Assembly: GCA_037954325.1 (NCBI GenBank)
Contig: JBBMNZ010000089.1
Coordinates: 62,001 to 126,000, forward strand
DNA from: Fistularia commersonii
Lineage: Eukaryota > Chordata > Actinopteri > Syngnathiformes > Fistulariidae
Length of the DNA stretch: 64,000 bases
Reading direction: 5' to 3'
Shown: positions 1-12,807 of the stretch, piece by piece
Layout of the letters: the number at the start of each line of letters is the position of its first letter
How positions within the stretch are numbered: the first letter of the stretch is position 1
Made by a program: the position numbers and the translations under genes
Notes under the pieces: generated by a model
Databases searched by the model: none
Seen by the model: only the letters and a program-made list of their open reading frames with translations
What the model was told of the DNA's origin: nothing

Positions 1-3
1 GGG

Positions 4-355
4 TTGAAGCGTTTTTGATTGAGAGTGGAAATAACTAATGGATTTAATCAAGCTGGTTTCTGCTGTTGAAATATGTTGTTTTGGACATGATTCTGCAGAA
101 CATATGTCAAATTCAGTGTAATCCAGCGACAAGATCAAAAGATATAGCCATTCGTGCAAAAAGTGCTTATCTCACCGAGGTGAAGCAATTTTGATTAGGA
201 GTGGCAATAACTAATGAATATCATCAAGTAGATTTCTACTGTTGAAATATGTTGTTTAGGACATGATTCTGCGCAATATATGTCCAATTCAGTGTAATCC
301 CTTCATAGGTTCAAAAGAAATCGCCAGTCGTTCCAAAAGAACTTATCTCCGCGAG
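4..355 (+). repeat. A-B dimer at window start
   Basis: Subtype A (4-179) is recognised by GAGAGTGG, ATGGATTTAATC, CTGCAGAACA, CCAGCGACAAGATC and CGTGCAAAAAG. Subtype B (180-355) has GAAGCAATTTTG, GTGGCAATAAC and AAGTAGATTTCTACTG. B carries the perfect inverted repeat AGTAGA-TT-TCTACT at 227-240. The same A-B order recurs across the window, so these are stable members of a higher-order unit rather than random variants. Confidence 0.9.
227..240. repeat. Perfect inverted repeat of subtype B (first of 19)
   Basis: AGTAGA-TT-TCTACT has 6-bp arms with a 2-bp spacer. Identical copies start at 3217, 5676, 10247, 15171, 19041, 20450, 22916, 27667, 28371, 31715, 34869, 52109, 55629, 58446, 59854, 60558, 61965 and 63548. 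Ordinary monomers read AGCTGGTTTCTGCT here and lack the symmetry. It may simply be inherited subtype sequence; protein binding or cruciform formation is speculative. Confidence 0.85.
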
Positions 356-2166
356 TTGAGGCGTTTTTGATTCGGAGTGGAAATAACCAATGAATTTCAT
401 CAAGCTGGTTTCTGCTGTTGAAATATGTTTTTTAGGATATGATTCTGAACAATATATGTCAAATTTAGTGTAATCAAATCACAGGTTCAAAAGATATAGC
501 CATTCGTTCAAAAACTGCTTATCTTATCAGGTTGAAGCGTTTTTGATTAGGAGTGGAAATAACTGATGGATTTCGTCAAGCTGGTTTCTGCTGTTGAAAT
601 ATGTTGTTTAGGACATGATTCTGCAAAACATATGTCAAATTAAGTGTAATCCAGCGATAAGATCAAAAGATATAGCCATTCGTGAAAAAAGTGCTTATCT
701 CACCGAGTTTAGACGTTTCTGATTAGGAGTGGAAATAACTAATGAATTTCATCAAGCTGGTTCCCGCTGTTGAAATATGTTATTTAGGACAAGATTCTGC
801 ACAAAATATGTCAAATTCAGTATAATCCAGTGACAAGTTCAAAAGATATAGCCATTCGATCAAAAACTGCTTATCTCACCGAGTTGAAGCATTTTTGATT
901 CGGAGTGGAAATAACTAATGAATTTCATTAAGCTGGTTTCTGCTGTTGAAATATGTTGTCTAGGACAAGATTCTGCACAATATATGTCAAATTCAGTGAA
1001 ATCCCATCACAGGTTCAAAAAATATAGCCATTCGTTCAAAAATTGCTTATCTCACCAGGTTGAAGAGTTTTTGATTAATATTGGAAATAACTTTTGAATT
1101 TCATCAAGCTGGTTTCTGCTCTTGAAATTTGTTGTTTAGGACATGATTCTGGACAATATATTTCAAATTCAGTGTAATCCCTTCACAAGTTCAAAAGATA
1201 TAGCCATTCGTTCAAAAAGTACTTATCTCACCGAGTTGAAGCGTTTTTGATTAGGAGCGGAAATAACTTTTGAATTTCATCAAGCTGGTTTCTGCTGTTG
1301 AAATATGTTGTTTAGAACATGATTCTGCACAATATATGTCCAATTCAGTGTAATCCCTTCATAGGTTCAAAAGAAATCGCCAGTCGTTCCAAAAGAACTT
1401 ATCTGACCGAGTTGAGGCGTTTTTGATTCGGAGTGGAAATAACCAATGAATTTCATCAAGCTCGTTTCTGCTGTTGAAATATGTTGTTTAGGACAAGATT
1501 CTGCACAATATATGTCAAATTCAGTGAAATCCCATCACAGGTTCAAAAAATATAGCCATTCGTCCAAAAAGTACTTATGTCACCAAGTTGAAGAGTTTTT
1601 GATTAGTATTGGAAATAACCAATGAATTACGTCAAGCTGGTTTCTGCTGTTGAAATATGTTGTTAGGTCAAGATTCTGCACAATATATGTCATATTCAGA
1701 GATATCCCATCAAAAGTCCAAAAGATATAGCCATTCGTTCAAAAAGTGCTTAACTCACCCAGTTGAGACGTTTCTGATTAGGAGTGGAAATAACTAATGA
1801 ATTTCATCAAGCTGGTTTCTGCTGTTGAAATAAGTTGTTTAGGACATGATTCTGCACAATATATGTCAAATTCAGTATAATCCCTTCATAGGTTCAAAAG
1901 ATATCGCCATTCTTTCAAAATATACTTATATCACCGAGTTGAAGCGTTTTTGGATTCAGAGTGGGAATAACCAATGAATTTCATCAAGCTGGTTTCTGCT
2001 GTTGAAATATGGTTTTAGGATATGATTCTGCACAATATATGTCAAATTTAGTGTAATCACAACACAGGTTCAAAAGATATAGCCATTCGTTCAAAAACTG
2101 CTTATCTTATCGGGTTGAAGCGTTTTTGATTAGGAGTGGAAATAACTAATGGATTTAATCAAGCTG

Positions 2167-2670
2167 GTTTCTGCTGTTGAAATATGTTGTTTAGGAAGTG
2201 ATTCTGCACAATATATATCAAATTTAGTGTAATCCAGACACAAGTTCAAAAGATATAGCCATTCGATCAAAAAGTGCTTATGTCATCGAGTTGAAGCGTT
2301 TATGATTCGCATTGGAAATAACTAATGAAAGAATCAAGATGCTTTCTGCTGTCTAAATATGTTGTTCAGGACATGATTCTGCACAATATATGTCAACTTC
2401 AGTGTAATCCCTTCATAGGTTCAAAAGATATAGCCATTCGTTCAAAAAGTGCTTATCCCACCGAGTTCAAGCGTTTTTGATTCGGAGTGGAAATAACCAG
2501 TGAATTTCATCACGCTGGTTTCTGCTGTTGAAATATGTTGTTTAGGATATGATTCTGCACAATATATGTCAAAGTCAGTGTGATTCCATTACAAGTTCAA
2601 AGGATATAGCCATTCATTCAAAAAGTACTTATCTCACCGAGTTGAAGCGTTTTTGATTAGGAGTGGAAAT
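2167..2670 (+). repeat. Local duplicate, copy 1, with rare GAAAGAATC monomer
   Basis: Matches 3926-4429 at a distance of 1759 bases, ten monomers minus one base. Shared rare features are TTTAGGAAGTGATTC, AATATATATCAAATTTAG, CCAGACACAAG, the GAAAGAATC monomer and CCATTCATTC. A few substitutions separate the copies. Confidence 0.8.
2291..2465 (+). repeat. Diverged 175-bp monomer subtype with ATGAAAGAATCAAGATGC
   Basis: Where normal monomers read ATGAATTTCATCAAGCTGG, this one reads ATGAAAGAATCAAGATGC, one base shorter, followed by CTGTCTAAATATG and TTGTTCAGG. The same subtype occurs at 4050-4224 and 13368-13542 and nowhere else that I saw, so it marks one lineage in the left part of the array. 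Confidence 0.85.
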
Positions 2671-3489
2671 AACTAATGAATATCATCAAGCTGGTTTCTG
2701 CTGTTGAAATATGTTGTTTAGGACATGATTCTGCACAATATATGTCACATTCAGTGTAATCCCTTCACAGGTTCAAAAGATATAGCCATTCGTTCAAAAA
2801 GTACTTATCTCACCGAGTTGAAGCGTTTTTGATTAGGAGTGGAAATAACTATTGAATTTCATCAATCTGGTTTTTGCTGTTGATATATGCTGTGTAGAAC
2901 ATTATTCTGCACACTATATGTCAAATTCGGTGTAATCCCTTCATAGGTTCAAAATATATCGCCATTCGTTCCAAAAGTACTTATCTCACCAAGATGAAGC
3001 GTTTTTGATTAGGAGTGGAAATAACTAATGAATTTCATCAAGCTGGTTTCTGCTGTTGAAATATGTTGTTTAGGACATGATTCTGCACAACACATGTCAA
3101 ATTCAGTGTAATCCAGCTACATTTTCAAAAGATATAGCCATTCGTTCAAAAAGTGCTTCTCTCACCGAGTTGAAGCGTTTTTGATTAGGAGTGGCAATAA
3201 CTAATGAATTTCATCAAGTAGATTTCTACTGTTGAAATATGTTGTTTAGGACATGATTCTGCACAATATATGTAAAATTCAGTGTAATCCCTTCACAAGT
3301 TCAAAAGATATAGCCATTTGTTCAAAAAGTGCTTATCTCACCAAGTTGAAGCGTTTTTGATTAGGAGTGGAAATAACTAATGAATTTCATCAAGCTGGTT
3401 TCTGCTGTTGAAATATGTTATTTAGGATATGATTCTGCACAATATATGTCAAAGTCAGTGTGATCCCTTCACATGTTCAAAAGATATAG

Positions 3490-4256
3490 CCATTCGTTCA
3501 AAAAGTACTTATCTTACCGATTTGAAGCGCTTTTGATTAGGAGTGGAAATAACTAATGAATTTCATCAAGCTGGTTTCTGCTGTTGAAATATGCTGTTTA
3601 GGATATGATTCTGCACAATATATGTCAAATTCAGTGTAATCCCTTCACAGGTTCAAAAGATATAGCCATTCGTTCAAAAAGTACTTATCTCACCGAGTTG
3701 AAGTGTTTTTTATTCAGAGTTGAATTAACAGGTAAATTTCATCAAGCTGGTTTCTGCTGTTGAAATATGTTGTTTAGCATATGATTCTGCACAATATATG
3801 TCAAATTTAGTGTAATCACATCACAGGTTCAAAAGATATTGCCATTCGTTCAAAAACTGCTTATCTTATCGGGTTGAAGCGTTTTTGATTAGGAGTGGAA
3901 ATAATTGATGGATTTCGTCAAGCTGGTTTCTGCTGTTGAAATATGTTGTTTAGGAAGTGATTCTGCACAATATATATCAAATTTAGTGTAATCCAGACAC
4001 AAGTTCAAAAGATATAGCCATTCGATCAAAAAGTGCTTATGTCATCGAGTTGAAGCGTTTATGATTCGCAGTGGAAATAACTAATGAAAGAATCAAGATG
4101 CTTTCTGCTGTCTAAATATGTTGTTCAGGACATGATTCTGCACAATATATGTCAACTTCAGTGTAATCCCTTCGTAGGTTCAAAAGATATAGCCATTCGT
4201 TCAAAAAGTGCTTATCTCACCGAGTTCAAGCGTTTTTGATTCGGAGTGGAAATAAC
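3490..4256 (+). repeat. Duplicated block of about 0.77 kb, copy 1
   Basis: Shares with 12808-13574 the rare ACCGATTTGAAGCG boundary, GTGTTTTTTATTCAGAG, TGAATTAACAGGTAAATTTC and the GAAAGAATC monomer, at a constant offset of 9318 bases. A handful of substitutions shows it is older than the near-identical pairs elsewhere. Confidence 0.8.
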
Positions 4257-4429
4257 CAGTGAATTTCATCATGCTGGTTTCTGCTGTTGAAATATGTTGT
4301 TTAGGATATGATTCTGCACAATATATGTCAAAGTCAGTGTGATCCCATTACAGGTTCAAAGGATATAGCCATTCATTCAAAAAGTACTTATCTCACCGAG
4401 TTGAAGCGTTTTTGATTAGGAGTGGAAAT
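3926..4429 (+). repeat. Local duplicate, copy 2, with rare GAAAGAATC monomer
   Basis: Ten-monomer-distant partner of 2167-2670. It overlaps the block 3490-4256, which itself has a copy near 12.8 kb, so this segment took part in at least two separate duplication events. Confidence 0.8.
4050..4224 (+). repeat. Diverged 175-bp monomer subtype, second copy
   Basis: Same diagnostic changes as the monomer at 2291-2465 (ATGAAAGAATCAAGATGC, CTGTCTAAATATG), with ATTCGCAGTGG instead of ATTCGCATTGG. It lies inside two overlapping duplicated blocks. Confidence 0.85.
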
Positions 4430-5452
4430 AACCGATGGATTTCATCAAGCTGGTTACTGCTGTTGAAATATGTTGTTTAGGACATGATTCTGCAAAACAC
4501 ATGTCAAATTCAGTGTAATCCAGCTACAAGTGAAAAGATATAGCTATTCGATAAAAAGTGCTTATCTCACCGAGTTGAAGCGTTTTTGATTCGGAGTGGA
4601 AATAACTAATGAATTTCATCAAACTGGTTTCTGCTGTTGAAATATGTTGTTTAGGACATGATTCTGCACAATATATGTCAAATTCTTGTGAGCCCATTAC
4701 AGGTTCAAAGGATATAGCCATTCGTTCAAAACATGCTTATGAGACCGAGTTGAAGCGTTTTTGATTAGGAGTGGATATAACTAATGAATTTCATCAAGCT
4801 GGTTGCTGCTGTTGAAATAAGTTGTTTAGGACAAGATTTTGCACAAAATATGTCAAATTCAGTACAATCCAGCGACAAGTTCAAAAGATATTGCCATTTG
4901 ATCAAAAAGTGCTTATCTCACCGAGTTGAGCGTTTTTGATTCGGAGTAGAAATAACTAATGAATTTCATCAAGCTGGTTTCTGCTGTTGAAATATGTTGT
5001 TTAGGACATGATTCTGCAGAAAATATTTCAAATTCAGTGTAATCCAGCAACAAGATCAAAAGATATAGCCATTCTTGCAAATAATGCTTATCTCACCGAG
5101 TTGAAGCGTTTTTGTTTAGGAGTGGAAATAACTAATGAATTTCATCAATTGGTTTCTGCTGTTGAAATATGTTTTTTGTGATATGATTCTGCACAATATA
5201 TGTCAAATTCAGTGTGATCCCATTAAAGGTTCAAAGGATATAACCATTCTTTCAAAAAGGACTTATCTCACCGAGTTGAAGCGTTTTTGATTAGGAGTGG
5301 AAATAACTTTTGAATTTCATCAAGCTGGTTACTGCTGTTGAAATATGTTTTTTTGGGATATGATTCTGCACAATATATGTCCAATTAAGTGTAATCACAT
5401 CACAGGTACAAAAGACATAGCCATTCGTTCAAAAACTACTTATCTTATCGGG

Positions 5453-5980
5453 TTGAAGTGTTTTTGATTGAGAGTGGAATTAACTAATGGATTTAATCAA
5501 GCTGGTTTCTGCTGTTGAAATATGTTGTTTTGGACATGATTCTGCAGAACACATGTCAAATTCAGTATAATCCAGCGACAAGATCAAAAGATATAGCCAT
5601 TCGTGCAAAAAGTGCTTATCTCACCGAGTTGAAGCAATTTTGATTAGGAGTGGCAATAACTAATGAATTTCATCAAGTAGATTTCTACTGTTGAAATATG
5701 TTGTTTATGACATGATTCTGCACAATATATGTCAAATTCAGTGTAATCCCTTCACAAGTTCAAAAGATATAGCATTTCGTTCAAAAATTGCTCATCTCAC
5801 CGAGTTGAAGCATTTTTGATTAGGAGTGAAATTAACTAATGAATTTCATCAAGCTGGTTTCTGCTGTTGAAATATGTTGTTTAGGATATGATTCTGCACA
5901 ATATATGTCAAAGTCAGTGTGATCCCATTACAGGTTCAAAGGATATAGCCATTCGTTCAAAAACGACTTATCTCACCGAG
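5453..5980 (+). repeat. A-B-C trimer
   Basis: A starts at 5453, B at 5629 and C at 5805. The B hairpin AGTAGA-TT-TCTACT is at 5676-5689. C is marked here and elsewhere by GAAGCATTTTTG, AAAGTCAGTGTGATCCCATTACAGG and a CAAAGGATATAG box. This is an early example of the order that recurs to the right. Confidence 0.85.
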
Positions 5981-8721
5981 TTGAAGCGTTTTTGATTAGG
6001 AGTGGAAATAACTATTGAATTTCATCAAGCTGGTTTCTGCTGTTGAAATATGTTGTTTAGGACATGATTATGCACAATATATGTCAAATTCAGTGTAATC
6101 CCTTCACAAGTTCAAAAGATATAGCCATTCGTTCAAAAAGAACTTATCTCACCGAGTTGAGGCGTTTTTGATTCGGAGCGGAAATAACTATTGAATTTCA
6201 TCAAGCTGGTTTCTGCTGTTGAAATATGTTGTTTAGGACATGATTCTGCACAATATACGTCAAATTCTTGTGAGCTCATTACAGGTTGAAAGGATATAGC
6301 CATCCGTTCAAAACGTGCTTATGAGACCGAGTTGAAGCGTTTTTGATTAGGAGTGGAAATAACTAAGGGATATTATCAAGCTGGTTTCTGCTGTTGAAAT
6401 ATGTTGTTTAGGACATGATTCTGCAAAACATATGTCAAATTAAGTGTAATCCAGCGATAAAATCAAAATATATAGCCATTCGTGAAAAAAGTGCTTATCT
6501 CACCGAGTTTAGACGTTTCTGATTAGGAGTGGAAATAACTAATGAATTTCATCAAGCTGGTTCCCGCTGTTGAAATATGTTGTCTAGGACAAGATTCTGC
6601 ACAATATATGTCAAATTCAGTGAAATCCCATTACAGGTTCAAAGGATATAGCCATTCGTTCAAAAACGACTTATCTCACCGAGTTGAAGCGTTTTTGATT
6701 CGGAGTGGAAATAACTCATGAATTTCATCAAACTGGTTTTTGCTGTTGAAATATGTTGTTTAGAACATGATTCTGCACAATATATGTCCAATTCAGTGTA
6801 ATCCCTTCATAGGTTCAAAAGAAATCGCCAGTCGTTCCAAAAGAACTTATCTCACCGAGTTGAGGCGTTTTTGATTCGGAGTGGAAATAACTAATGAATT
6901 TCATCAAGCTGGTTTCTGCTGTTGAAATATGTTTTTTAGGATATGATTCTGAACAATATATGTCAAATTTAGTGTAATCACATCACAGGTTCAAAATATA
7001 TAGCCATTCGTTCAAAAACTGCTTATCTTATCGGGTTGAAGCGTTTTTGATTAGGAGTGGAAATAACTGATGGATTTCGTCAAGCTGGTTTCTGCTGTTG
7101 AAATATGTTGTTTAGGACATGATTCTGCAAAACATATGTCAAATTAAGTGTAATCCAGCGATAAGATCAAAATATATAGCCATTCGTGAAAAAAGTGCTT
7201 ATCTCACCGAGTTTAGACGTTTCTGATTAGGAGTGGAAATAACTAATGAATTTCATCAAGCTGGTTCCCGCTGTTGAAATATGTTGTCTAGGACAAGATT
7301 CTGCACAATATATGTCAAATTCAGTGAAATCCCATCACAGGTTCAAAAAATATAGCCATTCGTTCAAAAATTGCTTATCTCACCAAGTTGAAGAGTTTTT
7401 GATTAATATTGGAAATAACTTTTGAATTTCATCAAGCTGGTTTCTGCTCTTGAAATTTGTTGTTTAGGACATGATTCTGGACAATATATTTCAAATTCAG
7501 TGTAATCCCTTCACAAGTTCAAAAGATATAGCCATTCGTTCAAAAAGTACTTATCTCACCGAGTTGAAGCGTTTTTGATTAGGAGCGGAAATAACTATTG
7601 AATTTCATCAAGCTGGTTTCTGCTGTTGAAATATGTTGTTTAGGACATGATTCTGCACAATATACGTCAAATTCTTGTGAGCTCATTACAGGTTGAAAGG
7701 ATATAGCCATCCGTTCAAAACGTGCTTATGAGACCGAGTTGAAGCGTTTTTGATTAGGAGTGGAAATAACTAAGGGATATTATCAAGCTGGTTTCTGCTG
7801 TTGAAATATGTTGTTTATGACATAATTCTGCACAATATATGTCAAATTAAGTGTAATCTCTTCACAAGTTCAAAAGATATAGCCATTCGTTCAAAAAGTA
7901 CTTATCTCACCGAGTTGAAGCGGTTTTGATTCGGAGTGGAAATAACTAATGAATTTCATCAAGCTGGTTTCTGCTGTTGAAATATGTTGTTTAGGACAAG
8001 ATTCTGCACAATATATGTCAATTTCAGTGAAATCCCATCACAGGTTCAAAAAATATAGCCATTCGTTCAAAAATTGCTTATCTCACCAAGTTGAAGAGTT
8101 TTTGATTAGTATTGGAAATAACTAATGCATTTCATCAAGCTGGTTTCTGCTGTTGAAATATGTTGTTTAGGACATGATTCTGGACAATATATGTCAAATT
8201 CAGTGTAATCCCTTCACAAGTTAAAAAGATATAGCCATTCGTTCAAAAAGTACTTATCTCACCGGGTTGAAGCGTTTTTGATTAGGAGTGGAAATAACTT
8301 TTAAATTTTATTAAGCTGGTTTCTGCTGTTGAAATATGTTGTTTAGGATATGATTCTGCACAATATATGTCAAATTCTTGTGAGCCCATTACAGGTTCAA
8401 AGGATATAGACATTCTTTCAAAATGTGCTCATGAGACCGAGTTAAAGTGTTTCTGATTAGGAGTGGATATAACTAATGAATTTCATCTAGCTGGTTCCCG
8501 CAGTCGAAATATGTTGTTTAGGACAAGATTCTGCACAAAATATGTCAAATTCAGTATAATCCAGCGACAAGTTCAAAAGATATAGCCATTCGATCAAAAA
8601 GTGCTTATCTCACAGAGTTGAAGCGTTTTTGATTCGGAGTGGAAATAACTAATGAATTTCATCAAGCTGGTTACTGCTGTTGAAATATGTTGTTTAGGAC
8701 AAGATTCTGCACAATATATGT

Positions 8722-10406
8722 CAAATTCAGTGAAATCCCATCACATGTTCAAAACATATAGCCATTCGTTCAAAAATTGCTTATCTCACCAAGTTGAAGA
8801 GGTTTTGATTAGGAGCGGAAATAACTATTGAATTTCATCAAGCTGGTTTCTGCTGTTGAAATATGTTGTTTAGGACATGATTCTGCACAATATATGTCAA
8901 ATTCATGTGAGCCCATTACAGGTTCAAAGGATATAGCCATTTGTTCAAAACACGCTTATGAGACCGAGTTGAAGCGTTTTTGATTAGGAGTGGATATAAC
9001 TAATGAATTTCATCAAGCTGGTTCCTGCTGTTGAAATATGTTGTTTAGGACAAGATTTTGCACAAAATATGTCAAATTCTGTATAATCCAGCGACAAGTT
9101 CAAAAGATATTGCCATTCGATCAAAAAGTGCTTATCTCACCGAGTTGAGCGTTTTTGATTCGGAGTAGAAATAACTAATGAATTTCATCAAGCTGGTTTC
9201 TGCTGTTGAAATATGTTGTTTAGGACATGATTCTGCAGAAAATATTTCAAATTATGTGTAATCCAGCAACAAGATCAAAAGATATAGCCGTTCTTGCAAA
9301 TAATGCTTATCTCACCGAGTTGAAGCGTTTTTGTTTAGGAGTGGAAATAACTAATGAATTTCATCAAGCTGGTTTCTGCTGTTGAAATATGTTTTTTGGG
9401 ATATGATTCTGCACAATATATGTATAATTCAGTGTGATCCCATTAAAGGTTCAAAGGATATAGCCATTCTTTCAAAAAGGACTTATCTCACCGAGTTGAA
9501 GCGTTTTTGATTCGGAGTGAAAATAACTAATGGTTATCATCAAGCTGGTTTCTGCTGTTGAAATATGTTGTTTATGACATAATTCTGCACAATATATGTC
9601 AAATTAAGTGTAACCCCTTCACAAGTTCAAAAGATATAGCCATTCGTTCAAGAAGTACTTATATCACCGTGTTGAAGCGTTTTTGATTAGGAGTGGAAAT
9701 AACTTTTGAATTTCATCACGCTGGTTTCTGCTGTTGAAATATGTTGTTTAGGACATAATTCTGCACAATATATGTCAAATTCAGTGTAATCCCTTCATAG
9801 GTTCAAAAGATATCGCCATTTTACAAAAAGTACTTATCTCACCGAGTTGATGCGTTTTTGGATTCGGAGTGGAAATAATCAATGAATTTCATCAAGCTGG
9901 TTTCTGCTCTTGAAATATGTTTTTTAAGATATGATTCTGCACAATATATGTCAAATTTAGTGTAATCACATTACAGGTTCAAAAGACATAGCCATTCGTT
10001 CAAAAACTGCTTATCTTATCGAGTTGAAGCGTTTTTGTTTGAGAGTGGAAATAACTAATGGATTTAATCAAGCTGGTTTCTGCTGTTGAAATATGTTGTT
10101 TAGGACATGATTCTGCAGAACACATGTCAAATTCAGTGTAATCCAGCGACAAGATCAAACGATATAGCCATTCGTGCAAAAAGTGCTTATCTCACCGAGT
10201 TGAAGCAATTTTGATTAGGAGTGGCAATAACTAATGAATTTCATCAAGTAGATTTCTACTGTTGAAATATGTTGTTTAGGACATGATTCTGCACAATATA
10301 TGTCAAATTCAGTGTAATCCCTTCCCAAGTTCAAAAGATATAGCCATTCGTTCAAAAAGTGCTTATCTCACCGAGTTGAAGCGTTTTTGATTAGGAGTGG
10401 AAATAA
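8722..10406 (+). repeat. 1.7-kb duplicated block, copy 1
   Basis: Matches 17515-19199 at an offset of 8793 bases, 50 monomers minus 7. Shared rare markers are CACATGTTCAAAACATATAG, GAAGAGGTTTTGATT, the short GAGTTGAGCGTTTTTG boundary, TTCTTGCAAATAATGC, TTGTTTAGGAGTGG and CCCTTCCCAAGTTC. Scattered point differences are present. Confidence 0.85.
9672..10375 (+). repeat. Y-Z-A-B module
   Basis: Y (9672, with CTTTTGAATTTCATCACGCTGG and CCTTCATAGGTTC), Z (9847, with TTGATGCGTTTTTGGATTC, AATAATCAATG and AAAGACATAGCC), A (10024) and B (10200; hairpin 10247-10260). Y is 175 bp because a base is lost in CGCCATTTTAC; Z is 177 bp because of the extra G in GTTTTTGGATTC. Confidence 0.85.
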
Positions 10407-12807
10407 CTTTTGAATTTCATCAAGCTGGTTTCTGTTGTTGAAATATGTTGTTTAGAACATGATTCTGCACAATATATGTCCAATTCAGTGTAATCCCTTC
10501 ATAGGTTCAAAAGAAATCGCCAGTCGTTCCAAAAGAACTTATCTCACCGAGTTGAGGCGTTTTTGATTCGGAGTGGAAATAACCAATGAATTTCATCAAG
10601 CTCGTTTCTGCTGTTGAAATATGTTTTTTAGGATATGATTCTGAACAATATATGTCAAATTTAGTGTAATCACATCACAGGTTCAAAAGATATAGCCATT
10701 CGTTCAAAAACTGCTTATCTTATCGGGTTGAAGCGTTTTTGATTAGGAGTGGAAATAACTGATGGATTTCGTCAAGCTGGTTTCTGCTGTTGAAATATGT
10801 TGTTTAGGACATGATTTTGCAAAACACATGTCAAATTAAGTGTAATCCAGCGATAAGATCAAAAGATATAGCCATTCGTGAAAAAAGTGCTTATCTCACC
10901 GAGTTGAGACGTTTCTGATTAGGAGTGGCAATAACTTTTGAATTTCATCACGCAGGTTTCTGCTGTTGAAATATGTTGTTTAGGACATGATTCTGCAGAA
11001 CACATGTCAAATTCAGTGTAATCCAGCGACAAGATCAAAAGATATAGCCATTCGTGCAAAAAGTGCTTATCTCACCGAGTTGAAGCAATTTTGATTAGGA
11101 GTGGCAATAACTAATGAATTTCATAAGGTAGATTTCTACTGTTGAAATATGTTGTTTAGGACATGATTCTGCACAATATATGTCAAATTCAGTGTAATCC
11201 CTTCACAAGTTCAAAAGATATAGCCATTCGTTCAAAAAGTGCTTATCTCACCGAGTTGAAGCATTTTTGATTAGGAGTGGAAATAACTAATGAATTTCAT
11301 CAAGCTGGTTTCTGCTGTTGAAATATGTTGTTTAGGATATGATTCTGCACAATATATGTCAAAGTCAGTGTGATCCCATTACAGGTTCAAAGGATATAGC
11401 CATTCGTTCATAAAAGGCCTTATCTCACCGAGTTGAAGCGTTTTTGATTCTGAGTGGAAATAACTAATGAATTTCATCAAGCTGGTTTCTGCTGTTGAAA
11501 TATGTTGTTTAGGACATGATTCTGCACAATATATGTCAAATTCAGTGTAATCCCTTCACAAGTTCAAAAGATATAGCCATTCGTTCAAAAAGTGCTTATC
11601 TCACCGAGTTGAAGCGTTTTTGATTAGGAGTGGAAATAACTTTTGAATTTCATCAAGCTGGTTTTTGCTGTTGAAATATGTTCTTTAGGACATGATTCTG
11701 CACAATATATGTCAAATTCAGTGAAATCCCATCACAGGTTCAAAAGATATAGCCATTCGTTCAAAAATTGCTTATCTCAACAAGTTGAAGAGTTTTTGAT
11801 TAGGAGCGGAAATAACTATTGAATTTCATCAAGCTGGTTTCTGCTGTTAAAATATGTTGTTTAGGACATGATTCTGCACAATATACGTCAAATTCTTGTG
11901 AGCCCATTACAGGTTGAAAGGATATAGCCATCCGTTCAAAACGTGCTTATGAGACCGAGTTGAAGCGTTTTTGATTAGGAGTGGAAATAACTAAGGGATA
12001 TTATCAAGCTGGTTTTTGCTGTTGAAATATGTTTTTTATGACATAATTCTGCACAATATATGTCAAATTCAGTGTAATCCCTTCACAAGTTCAAAAGATA
12101 TAGCCATTCGTTCAAAAAGTACTTATCTCACCGAGTTGAAGCGTTTTTGATTCGGAGTGGAAATAACTAATGAATTTCATCAAGCTGGTTTCTGCTGTTG
12201 AAATATGTTGTTTAGGACAAGATTCTGCACAATATATGTCAAATTCAGTGAAATCCCATCACAGGTTCAAAAAATATAGCCATTCGTTCAAAAATTGCTT
12301 ATCTCACCAAGTTGAAGAGTTTTTGATTAGTATTGGAAATAACTAATGAATTTCATCAAGCTGGTTTCTGCTGTTGAAATATGTTATTTAGGAAATGATT
12401 CCGGACAATATATGTCAAATTCAGTGTAATCCCTTCACAAGTTAAAAAGATATAGCCTTTCGTTCAAAAAGTACTTATCTCACCGGGTTGAAGCGTTTTT
12501 GATTAGGAGTGGAAATAACTTTTGAATTTCATCAAGCTGGTTTCTGCTGTTGAAATATGTTTTTTAGGACATGATTCTGCACAATGTTTGTCAAATTTAG
12601 TGAAATCCCATTACAGGTTCAAAGGATATAGCCATTCGTCCAAAAAGTACTTATGTCACCAAGTTGAAGAGTTTTTGATTAGTATTGGAAATAACCAATG
12701 AATTACGTCAAGCTGGTTTCTGCTGTTGAAATATGTTTTTTAGGATATGATTCTGCACAATATATGTCAAATTCAGTGTAATCACAACACAGGTTCAAAA
12801 GATGTCG

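Larger units (their letters stand above)
1..1301 (+). repeat. 1.3-kb duplicated block, copy 1
   Basis: This block reappears at 14945-16246. Private variants are shared, including GAGGTGAAGC at the second monomer boundary, GAATATC, TTCTGCGCAATA, CTCCGCGAG and TGTAATCAAATCAC. I saw one difference by eye, an extra T in the other copy near 15660. The match stops where this copy reads TTGAAATATG and the other TTGACATATG. The true left end may lie outside the window. Confidence 0.9.

Noticed and set aside
227..250. Cas12a-type CRISPR repeat, because B monomers contain TTTCTACTGTTG as in many Cas12a direct repeats
   Set aside because: The required downstream GTAGA arm is missing (the sequence goes on GAAATATG), spacing is kilobases, there are no unique spacers, and no cas gene is present.
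811..840. Bacterial-type -10 box in TTCAGTATAATCC
   Set aside because: It is a point variant of the monomer's CAGTGTAATCC, recurs with the satellite, and no gene follows.
4524..4721. 65-residue minus-strand open frame as a gene
   Set aside because: It lies wholly in two satellite monomers, has no ribosome-binding or promoter context, and equivalent frames in neighbouring monomers are closed by TGA.
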